Notes under the pieces: model-generated | Database searches by the model: none | Seen by the model: the letters and a program-made list of their open reading frames with translations, nothing else | Told to the model about the DNA's origin: nothing | Translations under genes and position numbers: made by a program | Shown here: in pieces, positions 1 to 9,904 of the stretch | Layout: each line of letters opens with the position of its first letter | Position numbering within the stretch: position 1 is the stretch's first letter | Assembly (NCBI RefSeq): GCF_030066895.1 | Contig: NZ_JASJAV010000003.1 | Coordinates: 248,001-312,000 of the forward strand | DNA from: Breoghania sp. | GTDB lineage: Bacteria > Pseudomonadota > Alphaproteobacteria > Rhizobiales > Stappiaceae | Direction: 5' to 3' | DNA length: 64,000 nucleotides

Positions 1-2
1 AT

Positions 3-437
3 GCGGGCGTAGGCCCGGTCACTCTCGAATTCGAATGCGTCTGCCATGCCGACATACTGAACGACTGGTATACCAGTTACAAGTGGAGCTTCTACGCACC
101 CCATTACGATTTCTGCGCCATCGGAACAAATGCGGTCTCAATTGGCCTTAACTCCGGGGAGAACGCCGGCGCACGTTGCTTCGATCTGCCGGCCCTGGAG
201 ACTAGCGGGTGTGTGAAGGCGATATTATCGTTCGGCGAAGGAAATCAGTCGGTTGATCGCACGCTTCGCCCTAAGGGCATGCTTGCTTTGTGTGACTTGA
301 ACCCGGTCGTCGGATCGGAGGCCGGATACCGGAAAACAGGGGCCGTCTGGTCTGAAAGGAGATTTCATTCCCCAGGGGTAGTTGGCTCGTCTTCGGCGAT
401 GGTCGCGGGGTGCGTGCTCAATAAACGTGCTCAATAA
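3..437 (+). CDS. Unrecognised partial protein, cut by window start
   Basis: A reading frame is open from the first bases of the window to a TAA at 435-437, about 144 residues. The first third is rich in Cys, Trp and Tyr (CVCHADILNDWYTSYKW), which reads like real protein rather than a shadow frame. The last 70 residues (from the GTG near 213) are lower in complexity and may be out of the original frame. I do not recognise a family, signal peptide or catalytic motif. The codon use is less GC-biased than in pta, which follows on the opposite strand, so the two genes converge. The start lies outside the window. Confidence 0.35.
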   Translation, partial: AGVGPVTLEFECVCHADILNDWYTSYKWSFYAPHYDFCAIGTNAVSIGLNSGENAGARCFDLPALETSGCVKAILSFGEGNQSVDRTLRPKGMLALCDLNPVVGSEAGYRKTGAVWSERRFHSPGVVGSSSAMVAGCVLNKRAQ

Positions 438-517
438 ATAGGCCGGAAACCGGACGGAAGCGGGACTACGGGACTCGGTTGGTCGAGCCCCGTAGCAAGG
501 TCGGTCGGACGGTTGCC

Positions 518-2222
518 CTATTCGGCGGCCGTCCGGGTCTGTTCGGCATTTTCCGCGCCGGGCTCCGTCGCCTGGATCGCGGTCAGAACGACGGTGTAGA
601 CGATGTCATCGACGAGAGAACCGCGGGACAGGTCGTTTACCGGCTTGCGCAGACCCTGCAGCGTCGGGCCGATGCTGACCACGTTGGCGGAGCGCTGCAC
701 CGCCTTGTAGGTGGTGTTGCCGGTGTTGAGGTCGGGGAAAATGAAGACGTTCGCCCGCCCGGCGATCGGGCTGTCCGGCGCCTTGGTTTGGGCAACGTTT
801 TCAACGCTTGCCGCATCGTACTGGAGCGGGCCGTCGATGAGCAGGTCGAGCCGCAGTTCGTGGACGCGAGCGGTGGCCTCCTTCACCTTCTCGACACCTT
901 CGCCGGTGCCGGAATCCCCGGTGGAATAGGAGATCATCGCAATGCGCGGATCGAGCCCGAAGGTTTCTGCGGTCTCTGCCGTCTGGATGGCGATTTCCGC
1001 AAGTTGTTCGGTGGTCGGGTTCGGATTGACGGTGCAGTCGGCATAGATGAACACCTCCTCCGGCAGCAGCATGAAGAAGACGCTGGAGACCAAGCTCAGG
1101 TAGGGGCGGGTCTTGATGAGCTGCAGGGCCGGACGCACGGTACTGGCGGTGGTGTGAACCGCACCCGACACCAGTCCGTCGACGTCGTCTTCGGCCAGCC
1201 TCATCGTGCCGGGGACGACCGTGTCCTGAAGCGCTTTGTCGGCCTGTTCCGGCGTCAGGCCCTTGGCCTTGCGACGCTCGACCATCGGCGCGGATGTAGC
1301 GCGGGCGCAATTCCGCGGGATCGAGGATTTCGATGTTGTCGGGCAACGTCACGCCCACCGCGGCAGCGCTTGCGCGCACATGGGCGGGCTCGCCCAGCAG
1401 CACGCAGCGGGCAATTCCCTTCCGCGCGCAAATGGCGGCGGCCTTGAGCGTGCGCGGTTCGTCGCCTTCAGGCAGCACGATCCGTTTGTTTGCCTGCCTG
1501 GCCATTTCCACCACCCGGTAGCGGAAGAGGGGCGGCGTCAGGCGGCGCAGGCGGGGATTGCGCGAGATTTCGGGAAGCCAGTCGCGCATATCATCGGCAA
1601 ACCGCTCCACCCGGGACGCTGGGAAGGAGGTGGCGTTCGTCTCGCTCGTCTCGATCAGATCGCAGGGACAGGGTAGATGGCTCTCGTCGATCGCCTTGCG
1701 CAGATGCGCGGTCCATGTGGGATCCGAGGAGGTGCCGACGATGACGCGAACGAGGCTCCGGCCACGGGCCTGCTTGATGGCGTGGAGCGCGTCGTCGATC
1801 CTGTCGATCACTTCGTCCGCATCTTCGGCATCGCCGGAAACGAAGGGAATGGTGTCGCAGCTCAGGCCGCCTGCAATGACCTGGTTCAACTCGCTGATCA
1901 ACGGGTGGCCGGCGGCTGGGGCGAGCCATTCGACGACCATGTATTCACGGTTCCGCCGTGCGGCGACCACGATGCCAACGATCTCGTCCAGAAGATCGGC
2001 CATCCGCTCCTCGCGGATCATCCTCTCCGCGGTGCGCATGGAGATCGATAGGCCGTCGGCCGCTGCCGCTTCCGCGCTCGTCGCTGCGACCGGTTTCACG
2101 TGCCCGACATCGTGTCCGGCTTCCGCAAACAACAGAACCAGCGCCTGCGCGATATCCGAAATCGGATCATCCGGAGAAGTGGGCACGAGGAAAAGGGCGC
2201 GTCCTTTTGGAAAGTTACTCAT
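518..2222 (-). pseudogene. pta: Phosphate acetyltransferase, long form, frameshifted
   Basis: Pta interconverts acetyl-CoA and acetyl phosphate. The C-terminal PTA domain is unmistakable: [64 protein letters not shown] and [13 protein letters not shown]. The frame breaks near 1291, where one extra base changes the expected RYIAPMVE to RYIRADGR; removing it restores the protein. The N-terminal regulatory part is short (about 270 residues before the catalytic domain against about 370 in enterobacterial Pta), and its opening PTSPDDP has lost the P-loop-like glycines of the family, so a deletion there is likely. The start ATG at 2222 gives [14 protein letters not shown]. Such Pta proteins serve acetate overflow or sulfoacetaldehyde (xsc-pta) pathways; no ackA or xsc is present here. 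Confidence 0.9.
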
Positions 2223-2580
2223 TGAACCATTGCCTTGCCTGTCTCGACCGCCGAGGGAATCTCCCGGTCAGGGTAAGCACGTCGAGCGCGATCATTCGGT
2301 TTTCGTGGTAGGGGAGGGTTGCGGGGGCGGTATCCGGGTTGCGTTTTGAGACCGCGCGTCGCGAGCAGATTGACTGCGGCATCGGTGGAACTGTCCTCGC
2401 GGTGTCCGAATGCCGTCGAGTAATCACGGCGTTGGACCGATTTTCCCGCGGGTTTTCGCCGATTTCGCTTGTGAAAACAAGTGTGTCGAGGAACGTCAGA
2501 TGACGTAGCTCCCCCCCGGTGCCCGGGCATGAAAACATGACGTTACGTCCTTTTCGATCTCACAAGGCCGTTCGAACGGG
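2223..2580. other. Intergenic region upstream of pta; possible upstream gene remnant
   Basis: No convincing gene lies in these 358 bases. A minus-strand frame ends at 2215 with a TAA that overlaps the pta start (ATGAGTAA). Its last residues ([17 protein letters not shown]) look protein-like, but further upstream the frame is low-quality, so it could be the 3-prime end of a decayed upstream cistron. No strong promoter or hairpin was seen. Confidence 0.3.
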
Positions 2581-3402
2581 CTAGTCGGGACCGCTCGGCG
2601 GCAGGTCTTTCTGGAGGGAGTCACGCAGGACGTCGATGAATTCGAGCGTGACCTTGGAGCGCACGCGGTAGCGGGGCCAGAGCGTCCAAAGGTTGAGATA
2701 GACCGGCGGATCGAGACGGCGCGTGACGACTGCATCGCCGAAGCCTGCGGGGGTGAAGGGGTCGACGATGGTCACGCCGAGCCCGTTCGCCACGAAGGCG
2801 CAGGCGCTTTCGGAATGACGCGTTTCGATCCGGTCATTGCGGCCAATGTCCAGATCGGAGAAGGCGTGTTCGATGGCGATGCGTTCGGCGTGGAGCGATA
2901 TGAAGGGCTCGTCGCGCAGGTCCGACAGCTTGATCCGCTTCGCCGCCGTCAGCCGGTGTCCGCGCGGCAAGACGCACACGCGCTCCACCTTGTGCAGATG
3001 TTCGGTCTCGATGCTGGCATCGTCCGATTGCAGCGAGATCTTCACGTCCTGGCGCTGGCGCAGATAGTTCGACAGCAGGCGCGGAAGATAGCGTGAGGCG
3101 AGCGACGGGAAGGTGCTGATGGACAGGTGCCCGGCAATCTTGTCCCGGATATCCAGCGAAACGCGGCGGACTTCATCGATATCCACAAAGACGCGCTCCA
3201 CCGACTGGTTGAGCTGCCAAGCTTCCGGCGTCGGCGTGATGCTTCCCGCCTGGCGGGTAAAAAGAGGGTAACCGCAGGACCCCTCAAGCGCCGCGATCGC
3301 CTTTGTAACGCCCGGTTGAGAGATGTTCAGCTTGCGCGCGGCCCCCATCATCGAGCCCGCTTCGATCACCGTACGGAATATCTCTAGCTGCCGAAAATTC
3401 AT
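2581..3402 (-). CDS. LysR-family transcriptional regulator
   Basis: The product (about 273 residues) has an N-terminal winged helix-turn-helix (MNFRQLEIFRTVIEAGSMMG, then AARKLNISQPGVTKAIAALE) and a C-terminal effector domain (VCVLPRGHRL, FVANGLGVTIVDPF). The start ATG at 3402 places MNFRQLEIF at the N terminus, as in the family; a GTG at 3414 is an alternative. The junction SIETEHLHKVERVCVLP is too tight for the family: the strand carrying the usual DxG(L/I)A segment between effector subdomains is missing, so about 30 residues may have been deleted in frame. The gene diverges from the RraA-like/tctCBA block and probably controls it. Confidence 0.85.
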   Translation of the reverse strand: MNFRQLEIFRTVIEAGSMMGAARKLNISQPGVTKAIAALEGSCGYPLFTRQAGSITPTPEAWQLNQSVERVFVDIDEVRRVSLDIRDKIAGHLSISTFPSLASRYLPRLLSNYLRQRQDVKISLQSDDASIETEHLHKVERVCVLPRGHRLTAAKRIKLSDLRDEPFISLHAERIAIEHAFSDLDIGRNDRIETRHSESACAFVANGLGVTIVDPFTPAGFGDAVVTRRLDPPVYLNLWTLWPRYRVRSKVTLEFIDVLRDSLQKDLPPSGPD

Positions 3403-3437
3403 GATACCGCTCACAACTTTTACTCATGGTGGTATGG

Positions 3438-3449
3438 AATATTAATATT
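3438..3449. promoter_or_regulatory. AT-rich palindrome in lysR/rraA-like divergent promoter
   Basis: AATATTAATATT is a perfect 12-bp palindrome between the divergent starts at 3402 and 3544. It lies where a LysR-type recognition site is expected. The assignment is positional inference only. Confidence 0.4.
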
Positions 3450-3543
3450 TGCAAGCCGTCGGTTTGTCGCCTCACTGTGCATTCATTACCAAAACTACCG
3501 GCAAAATATGCCTAAAATGAAACACAGAAGGCGATAATCTGTA

Positions 3544-4217
3544 ATATTTGACAAGTCCCAGACGGTTGCCGAAATCCTGGAACGTCTCAAGGATGTGGAG
3601 TCCGAAGCGGTAACCAATGCCCTCGTCCGGCTGGGCCTGAGCGGTTGGATGGACGGCGCTCTGCCGCTCGGCCCCTCCGACCATGTCGTCGGACGTGCGC
3701 GCACAGTCAAATACGCGCCCAAGAACGGCGTGGTGAAGGCACAGCAGTCGATCTACTCGGTCATCCGCAGCACCGAAGCGGGGGCAGATCCTCGTCCTCG
3801 ATACCGGATGTGCGAACAGCTGGATCCTGGGCGAAAACGTTGCCCACGCGGCCTATTACCAGGGGCCCGGCGGTATCGTGTCCGATTCCCTGTCCCGCGA
3901 TGCCCGGCTTATTCGTGAAATGGACTTCCCCGTCTATACGCGGGGCATTTCCGCCCGTCCGCCCGCCATTGTCCTCGTCGACACGGATGTGCCGGTCGAG
4001 TGTGCCGGCGCGCGCGTGCTCAGGCGACTATCTCGTGGCCGATGCCGACGGCGTCGTCGTCATTCCGCAGGAGCGGATAGAGAAAGTCCTCGTGGAGATC
4101 GCAGATATCGAGCAACTCGAGAAGGACCAGGAGAAAGCGCTCGCAGACCGCGCGTCGCTTGAGTCCATCGAAGCGCTCATCAGGCGCAAGAAGGTTCGTA
4201 AAGGCACGCCCGCCTGA
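3544..4217 (+). pseudogene. RraA-like / 4-hydroxy-4-methyl-2-oxoglutarate aldolase family protein
   Basis: The family includes metal-dependent HMG/oxaloacetate-type aldolases and RraA-fold proteins. Segments in order: FDKSQTVAEILERLKDV, EAVTNALVRLGL, then in a second frame ENVAHAAYYQGPGGIVSD, LIREMDFPVYTRGISARPP, and in a third SGDYLVADADGVVVIPQE. The expected start codon reads ATA at 3544 (ATA TTT GAC AAG), about 12 bases after GAAGG, as if ATG had mutated; the next in-frame start is a GTG at 3595, inside the conserved region. Frameshifts fall near 3785 and 4015. The gene leads the TctCBA cluster, suggesting a role in catabolism of the imported carboxylate. Confidence 0.75.
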
Positions 4218-4260
4218 GCCGACCTGAAGACCTGTCCAGCAGGAAGAGGAAGATACTCAA

Positions 4261-5123
4261 ATGAACGTCAAGTCCAGTCTGGTCGCCCTCGCTTTTACGG
4301 CCTCCAGTCTCGCCTTGCTCGCGGCTCCCTCCCAGGCTGCGTTCCCGGAAAAGCCCGTTGAGATGATCGTGCCCTACGGCGCCGGCGGTCAGATCGATTT
4401 CTCGGCGATCGCGGCCGCCAAGCCCGACGGCTACATGATCGGCTGGATCAATTCCGGCATTCTCACCAGCTCGATCGTGCGTCCCGACGTGACGTTCAAC
4501 ATCGACACCTATGACTACGTCGCCAACATCGTGATCGATCCGGGCGTCCTGTCGGTGGCAGGCGATTCCGACATCAACTCGCTGGAAGATCTGATCGCTC
4601 TGGCGAAGAAGGAAAAGATTACGGTCAGCCACGAAGGCATCGGCGGCGGTGACCACCTCGCCGTGCTGCAGTTTGAGCATGCGGCCGACGTCGCCTTCGA
4701 TCTGGTGGCCTTCAATGGCGATGCCGAAGCCAAGGCGGCACTTCTCGGCGGCCATATCGGCACGATCGAGGGCAATGTCTCCGAAGAGGTCGGCTCGTTC
4801 AGGACGGTCAGCTGAAGCCGCTAGTCGTGTGGGCCTCCAAGCGCAACCCGGATTTGCCCGACACGCCGATCGGCAAGGAACTCGACTACAACATCATCAC
4901 CGCTTCCTCGCGCGGTCTGGCCGGCCCGAAGGGGATGAACGAAAAGGCTCTGACCAAGCTGCGCGACGCGATGGTGAAGATCACCGAGGATCCGGAGTTC
5001 CTCGCCGCGCTGAAGAAGCTCAACATGCCGCTCGACGTGCTTGTCGGTGACGACTACCAGGCCTTCACGGCCGAGCAGAATGACGGCTACAAGAAGCTGT
5101 GGGCCGAAAGCCCGTGGCAGTAA
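4261..5123 (+). pseudogene. tctC: Tripartite tricarboxylate transporter substrate-binding protein (TctC type)
   Basis: TctC captures a carboxylate in the periplasm for the TctAB membrane components. A signal peptide ends at APSQA, followed by FPEKPVEMIVPYGAGG, the family hallmark. The protein then jumps straight to AAAKPDGYMIGW, so about 35-40 residues that normally separate these motifs are gone without loss of frame. One G is missing near 4802, giving RTVS-stop instead of RDGQLKPLVVWASKRNPDLP, which continues in another frame to the TAA at 5123. tctB starts 18 bases later. Both lesions would abolish function. Confidence 0.9.
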
Positions 5124-5140
5124 GCTTCCGGCAAAACACC

Positions 5141-5600
5141 GTGAACTGGCGTGATTTCTGGATCGCGGTGGCCGTCATGGCGACCGCGGCCTTTGCCGCC
5201 TGGGATGTCTGGGGGTCTGAAGCACGGAGCCGCCCTCTTTCCGCTGATCACGTTGGCGGGGCTGTTCGTCAGCGGCCTGCTCCTGCTCGTGACCGCCTTG
5301 CGGCTCGTCGTGAGCGACGAACCGGCCGGGGACGGTGACTATGACGAGCGGCCGTTCCTCTGGCAGCCGCTGGTGCGCCTTTTCGTCATGACCGCGCTCT
5401 TTGCGACCGTGGTCTCCTGGATCGGGTTCTACCCGGCGACGTTCCTTTAACTGGCAATCCTGTTCAGCCTGTTTTCTGACCTGCGACCGCTCCACGGCTT
5501 CGTGACGGCGACCGTCCTTACTGCGCTGATCTAACTGATTTTCTCGATCCTGATGGAGGTGCCTACTCCTCCCGGATCGCTGATCGAGCTCCTTTCGTAG
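5141..5600 (+). pseudogene. tctB: Tripartite tricarboxylate transporter small membrane subunit (TctB type)
   Basis: TctB is the four-helix subunit of TTT importers. From a GTG at 5141 the protein reads VNWRDFWIAVAVMATAAFAA, then shifts frame at a GGGGG run near 5213 into LKHGAALFPLITLAGLFVSG, LVRLFVMTALFATVVSWIGF and LAILFSLFSDLRPLHGF. Two in-frame TAA codons interrupt it at 5448-5450 and 5532-5534, both followed by CTG. Hydrophobic segments match four expected helices. It lies between tctC and tctA, the usual order. Confidence 0.85.
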
Positions 5601-5628
5601 AGCCCGGTCAAGTCGATGGAATGACCGT

Positions 5629-7054
5629 ATGGATACGATACTGGCTGCCGCCGTTTATATCTTCGAGCCGATGACGCTTATGGTGCTGATTATCAGCACC
5701 GTCGTCGGACTTTTCGTTGGAGCGCTGCCGGCGCTTTCCTCCACGATGGGCGTCGCCTTGTGCATTCCCATCACCTTTTCGATGAATCCGGCGAACGCGC
5801 CGGTTCTGTTGGGAGTGATCTACACCAGCTCCGTCTTCGGCGGATCGGTGACCGCGATCCTGCTGAGAACACCGGGCACCGACGCTTCCATAGCCACGAC
5901 CTTCGACGGCTATCCGATGGCGCAGCGGGGTCAAGGCGCGCAAGCAATTGGCATGGCGCTGGTCGCCTCGCTGATCGGCGGCCTGTTCTCCGTCGTCGTG
6001 CTGCTATTCGTGGCCCCGCCCATGTCGCGCCTGGCACTGCTGTTCGGGCCGCAGGAATATGTCTACCTGACGATCTTCGGGATGATCTTCATCCTCGGCG
6101 TGTCGGGCGGCGTTCCGGTCAAGGCGCTCATCTCCGCCAGGCTCGGGCCTCTGATGGCGACCGTCGGGTTCGACCTGTCACCGGCTATCCCCGGCTGACT
6201 TCGGCCATGACGAGCTGTTCGAGGGCGTGTCGCTTCTACCCGCGCTGATCGGCATCTTCTCCGTGTCGCAGGCGATCTCGCTGTGCACCGGCGAGGCCAA
6301 GATCGGCACGGCCAACATGATCGCGGCCAAGGGCAAGACGCTTCCGAGCCTGAAGGTTCTCCGGCGTTGCGTCCGCACCCTGGTTCGCTCCTCCTTCATC
6401 GGCATCCTGCCGGGGGGTGGGCACGAGCGTGGCCGCCTTCATCAGCCATGACGAGGCGCGCCGCCGCCGGTCCGACAATCCGGAAGCCTTCGGAACGGGC
6501 GAGATCGAGGGCGTGGCAGCTACGGAAGCCGCCACAACGCGGTGACGGGCGGCTCGCTGGTGCCCGCTCTGACGCTCGGCATTCCGGGAAATGCCGTGAC
6601 CGCCGTCTTCATCGGCGGGTTGACCATTCACGGGCTGGTGCCGGGGCCGCGTCTCTTCACCGAGCATTCGGAAATCGTCTACACGCTGATCCTGTCGCTG
6701 TTCCTCGGCAATCTCGCGTTCGCGGCCATCGGGCTTTTCGCAGCGCCCTGGGTCTCGCGCGTGGTCAAAATGCCCAGCACGATCCTCGGGCCGACGATCA
6801 TCATCTTCTCGGTCATCGGGTCCTATGTGCTCCGGAACAGCATGTTCGACGTCTGGCTGGTGCTCGGGCCGATCCTGGAGACCAATCTTCAGTGTTCGCT
6901 GCAGATCTCCGGCGGCGACTGGATGATCTTCCTCACCAGCCCGCTGTCCTACATGATCATCGCGTTGATCGCGCTGACACTCGCCTACCCCTTCATCTCG
7001 CGCCTTTGCCACCGCAGCGGCAGACGCTCCAAGCAGGAAGACGGCTCGTCGTGA
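5629..7054 (+). pseudogene. tctA: Tripartite tricarboxylate transporter large permease (TctA type)
   Basis: TctA is the large (about 500 residues, 12 helices) permease subunit. Conserved stretches are present in order: VGLFVGALPALSSTMGVALC, FGGSVTAILLRTPGT, VSLLPALIGIFSVSQA, FIGILPGGGH, VTGGSLVPALTLGIPGNA, VFIGGLTIHGLVPGP and ISGGDWMIFLTSPLS. Frameshifts fall near 6190, 6415 and 6525. Near the C terminus DVWLVLGPILETNL joins two blocks normally separated by about 25-30 residues of membrane helix, so an in-frame deletion is likely. The aminotransferase follows after 37 bases. Confidence 0.9.
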
Positions 7055-7091
7055 GCCGTCGCCCGCTTCACAACCTCCGCAGAGAAAAACA

Positions 7092-8293
7092 ATGAACAAG
7101 ATCTCGTCGCCTATGCTGGCGACCAAGCCGTCCGCCAGCACCGCCGTGTCCGGTTGCGCCCGGGCCCTCAAGGCCGAAGGCCGGGACATCATCAGCCTCG
7201 CCATCGGCGAGCCGGATTTCGATACGCCCGCCCACATCATCGAGGCCGCCAACAAGGCGATGGGCGAGGGCAAGACGCGCTACACCAATGTCGACGGCAC
7301 CGCAGAGCTGAAGGCCGCGATCCAGCGCAAGTTCAAGTCTGAGAACGGCCTCGATTTCGCGACCGAGCAGATCGTCGTGTCCACCGGCGCCAAGCAGGTG
7401 ATATTCAACGTCCTGATGGCGATCGTCGATCCCGGCGACGAAGTAATCATCCCCGCGCCCTATTGGGTTTCCTACCCGAAAATATCGCGGATTGCGGGCG
7501 GCACGTCGGTGATCGTGAACGGCACGGCAGAGAACGGCTTCAAGGTGACGGCAGAGGCGCTGGAAGCCGCCATTACCGACAAGTTGCGCTGGCTGATCCT
7601 CAATTCGCCGTGCAACCCAAGCGGTGCGGTCTACACGGCCGACGAACTCCGCGCACTTGCGGACGTTTTGCTGAAGTATCCGCAGGTCGGGATCCTGAGC
7701 GACGATATCTACGAGCACATCATTTTCGATGATCAAAAGTTCACCTCGATCATCGCCGTGGAGCCGAGCTTGCGGAGCGCACCGTTGCGGTCAACGGTGT
7801 CTCCAAGGCCTACTGCATGACGGGCTGGCGTCTGGGCTACGGTGGCGGCCCGACCGACATCATGCGCGAGGTTCGCAAGCTTCAGTCGCAGAGCACCTCG
7901 TGTGTCTCCTCCATCAGCCAGGCCGGTGCGGTCGCTGCTCTCGAAGGCCCGCAAGGTTCTCTTGCCGCCAACCGTCAGGCATTCCGTCGCCGGCGCGACA
8001 TGCTGATGCCGCTTCTGGCGGAGACGGGTCTTTCCTGCCGCAAGCCGGACGGCGCTTTTTATGTGATGGCGGGTTGCAGCGATTATCTCGGCACCAAGTT
8101 GTCCGCCGGGATGGCCATTGAGAACGACGTGGATCTCGCCAAGGTGATCCTGGAAGAGGCCGGTGTCGCGACCGTGCCGGGAACGGTCTTCGGTGCCCCG
8201 GGCTTCCTGCGGCTGAGCTATGCCGTCGATGACGAGAAGCTCAAGCAGGCGGTGGAGCGGATCGCTGGTTTGTGCCGGTCGCTGACGCGCTGA
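7092..8293 (+). pseudogene. Class I aminotransferase (aspartate aminotransferase type), frameshifted
   Basis: This PLP-dependent fold-type I aminotransferase moves amino groups between amino acids and 2-oxo acids. Visible motifs: IISLAIGEPDFDTP, TRYTNVDGTAELKAAI, LNSPCNPSGAVY, then after a one-base loss near 7775 VNGVSKAYCMTGWRLGYGG, which holds the PLP-binding lysine (SKAY), and APGFLRLSYAV with the substrate-carboxylate arginine. Without repair the product stops before the catalytic lysine. The restored length of about 400 residues is normal. It is immediately downstream of tctA, so it may process a keto acid from the same pathway; the substrate cannot be told from sequence. Confidence 0.9.
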
Positions 8294-8304
8294 GATGGAG
8301 CGGG

Positions 8305-8335
8305 ATGAGGCACGGTGCATTTCTCCGTGCCTCAT
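8305..8335. terminator. Bidirectional terminator hairpin
   Basis: ATGAGGCACGG (8305-8315) and CCGTGCCTCAT (8325-8335) form a perfect 11-bp stem with a 9-base loop. It sits exactly between the convergent aminotransferase (stop 8293) and LacI gene (stop 8355). There is no long T run, so termination strength is uncertain. Confidence 0.75.
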
Positions 8336-8354
8336 TCATTCTTGCCGTCCCGCC

Positions 8355-9366
8355 TCACGCGATCGTGCCGCGTTCGACCATTTGCACCGGCACATCGAAA
8401 CGGGTCGATGGCGCATCGGCCGGGCGCTCGATGGCCTCCAGCGTGGCGCGGGTCCGATCTTCCAGCGATTGCCGGATCGTCGTCAGTCCGTGCAATGACC
8501 AGCCGGAAATCGGTGCACCGTCGAAGCCGATCACCGACAGGTCTCCGGGCACGGAAAGCTTCAGCTCGAAATGGGCCGTGTTGAGGACGCCGAGCGCGAT
8601 TTCGTCCGTTACCCCGAAAATTCCACCGAGCCCTGGTTTCGCGAGTAAGGTACGGATTGCTTCCACGCCGGTGGCGTAGGTGTTGGCGCCGTCGGTCCAG
8701 CGGGTCACGGGGATGCCGCGCCGTTCCATTTCCGCGCAAAAGGCTTCCGCGCGTTCCGTCTTTGCGGATGTCCGCGAACCGGAGACGACGACTGCCACGT
8801 TTCGACAGCCCGCGGCCGCCAGACGTTCGGCCGCCGCATGCCGAATCGGAAACGATGAGGCCTGCCAGCGTGCCGTGCGGCGGAGGCGGGCGGTTGATCA
8901 GCACCATGCGGGCGCCGTTTCTCGCGCAAAGCCGGATCAGTTCGTCGGGCGTTGCCCCCGACAACAGCACCACGGTGCGGGCGCGATAGTCGAGGAGGCG
9001 CGCCAGATCCTCCGATTTTCCTTCACTGCTCTGGGCGGTGTTCATCAATAGGCATTGAAGCCCACGCCGATGAAGCGCGGCTCTCAACGAGTTCAGCTGG
9101 GTGGAAATATAGGGGTTGGCGAAATTGCCGCCGACTATGCCGACGAGATCGGAACGTTCCTGGTGGAGTGTGCGCGCCAGCCGGTTGACGCGGTAGCCGA
9201 GTTCTTCCGCCGCCTCCAGAATGTACGAGCGGGCGGACTTGGAAACCTGGGCGCCGGGCGTGAAGGCCCGCGAGATGGTGGAGCGCGAAACGCCAGACAG
9301 CCTTGCCACGTCGGAGGCCGAGACGAACCGGCCGAACGGGCCGCGCCCCTCTCCTCGACAGCTCAT
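8355..9366 (-). pseudogene. LacI-family transcriptional regulator, frameshifted
   Basis: An N-terminal LacI helix-turn-helix (SASDVARLSGVSRSTISRAF) and hinge (EAAEELGYRVNRLAR) are followed by a periplasmic-binding-like effector domain (GIVGGNFANPYISTQLN, GIFGVTDEIALGVLN, LSVIGFDGAPISGWSLHGLT). One base is missing near 8840, between SDSAC and AAERLAAAGCRNV. The start ATG at 9366 overlaps the stop of the phosphatase gene (ATGA), so it is the last gene of the six-gene minus-strand operon and probably regulates the upstream importer. Confidence 0.88.
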
Positions 9367-9904
9367 CGCGGTAGCAGGCTCCGGTCGATCACCTCGTTCG
9401 CAAGGGCGATCATCGGGGGCAGGGGATGGGCCGTCTCCAATCCGCGCAAGGTGCGCAGATGGCCGATGGCGCCATCGAGGTCCGGAAATTCATCCGTTCG
9501 CCGCCAATGCAGCCAAAGCGCCAGAACGTTGACTGAGCGCGAGCGACCGCCCCGGCAGTGGACCAGAAGCCCGCCTCGTCAATGGGCGGGATAGTGCTCC
9601 TTTCCCTCCGTGTAGCATTGCCCGGTCCGTCGCGCATGCCGATCTGGTAGCGACGCATTTCGGTGCCGTCGGCAAAGGCGAGCGGGCCGGGAAAGATGTT
9701 CATCGCCAGATTGAGGCTTGCGGTGATCCCGACCTTCATCAGCGCATCCGCGTCTTCGGCCGCCGTCAGGTTTCCGAGCCACAGCCGGTCGAGCCCCGGG
9801 CCGATATCCTCGGCGACGGGAATGAGCAACGGGCGGACATCCTCGCGCGCCTCGGCCTTCGGCACGAAGGCGGGCAGGGCGTTTCGGGTTGCGGTGTGCG
9901 TCAT
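9363..9904 (-). pseudogene. Dual-specificity/tyrosine phosphatase-like protein, frameshifted
   Basis: The N-terminal half reads RLWLGNLTAAEDADAL and ITASLNLAMNIFPGP, the usual lead-in of small dual-specificity phosphatases. After a one-base loss near 9570 the other frame gives VHCRGGRSRSVNVLALWLHW, a perfect HCx5R phosphatase loop, and continues to PPMIALANEVIDR with a TGA that overlaps the LacI start. The Asp in RDGPGN may be the general acid. Its start ATG (9904) overlaps the metallo-hydrolase stop (ATGA). Operon membership suggests a phosphorylated substrate or product of the imported compound; that is inference. Confidence 0.8.
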
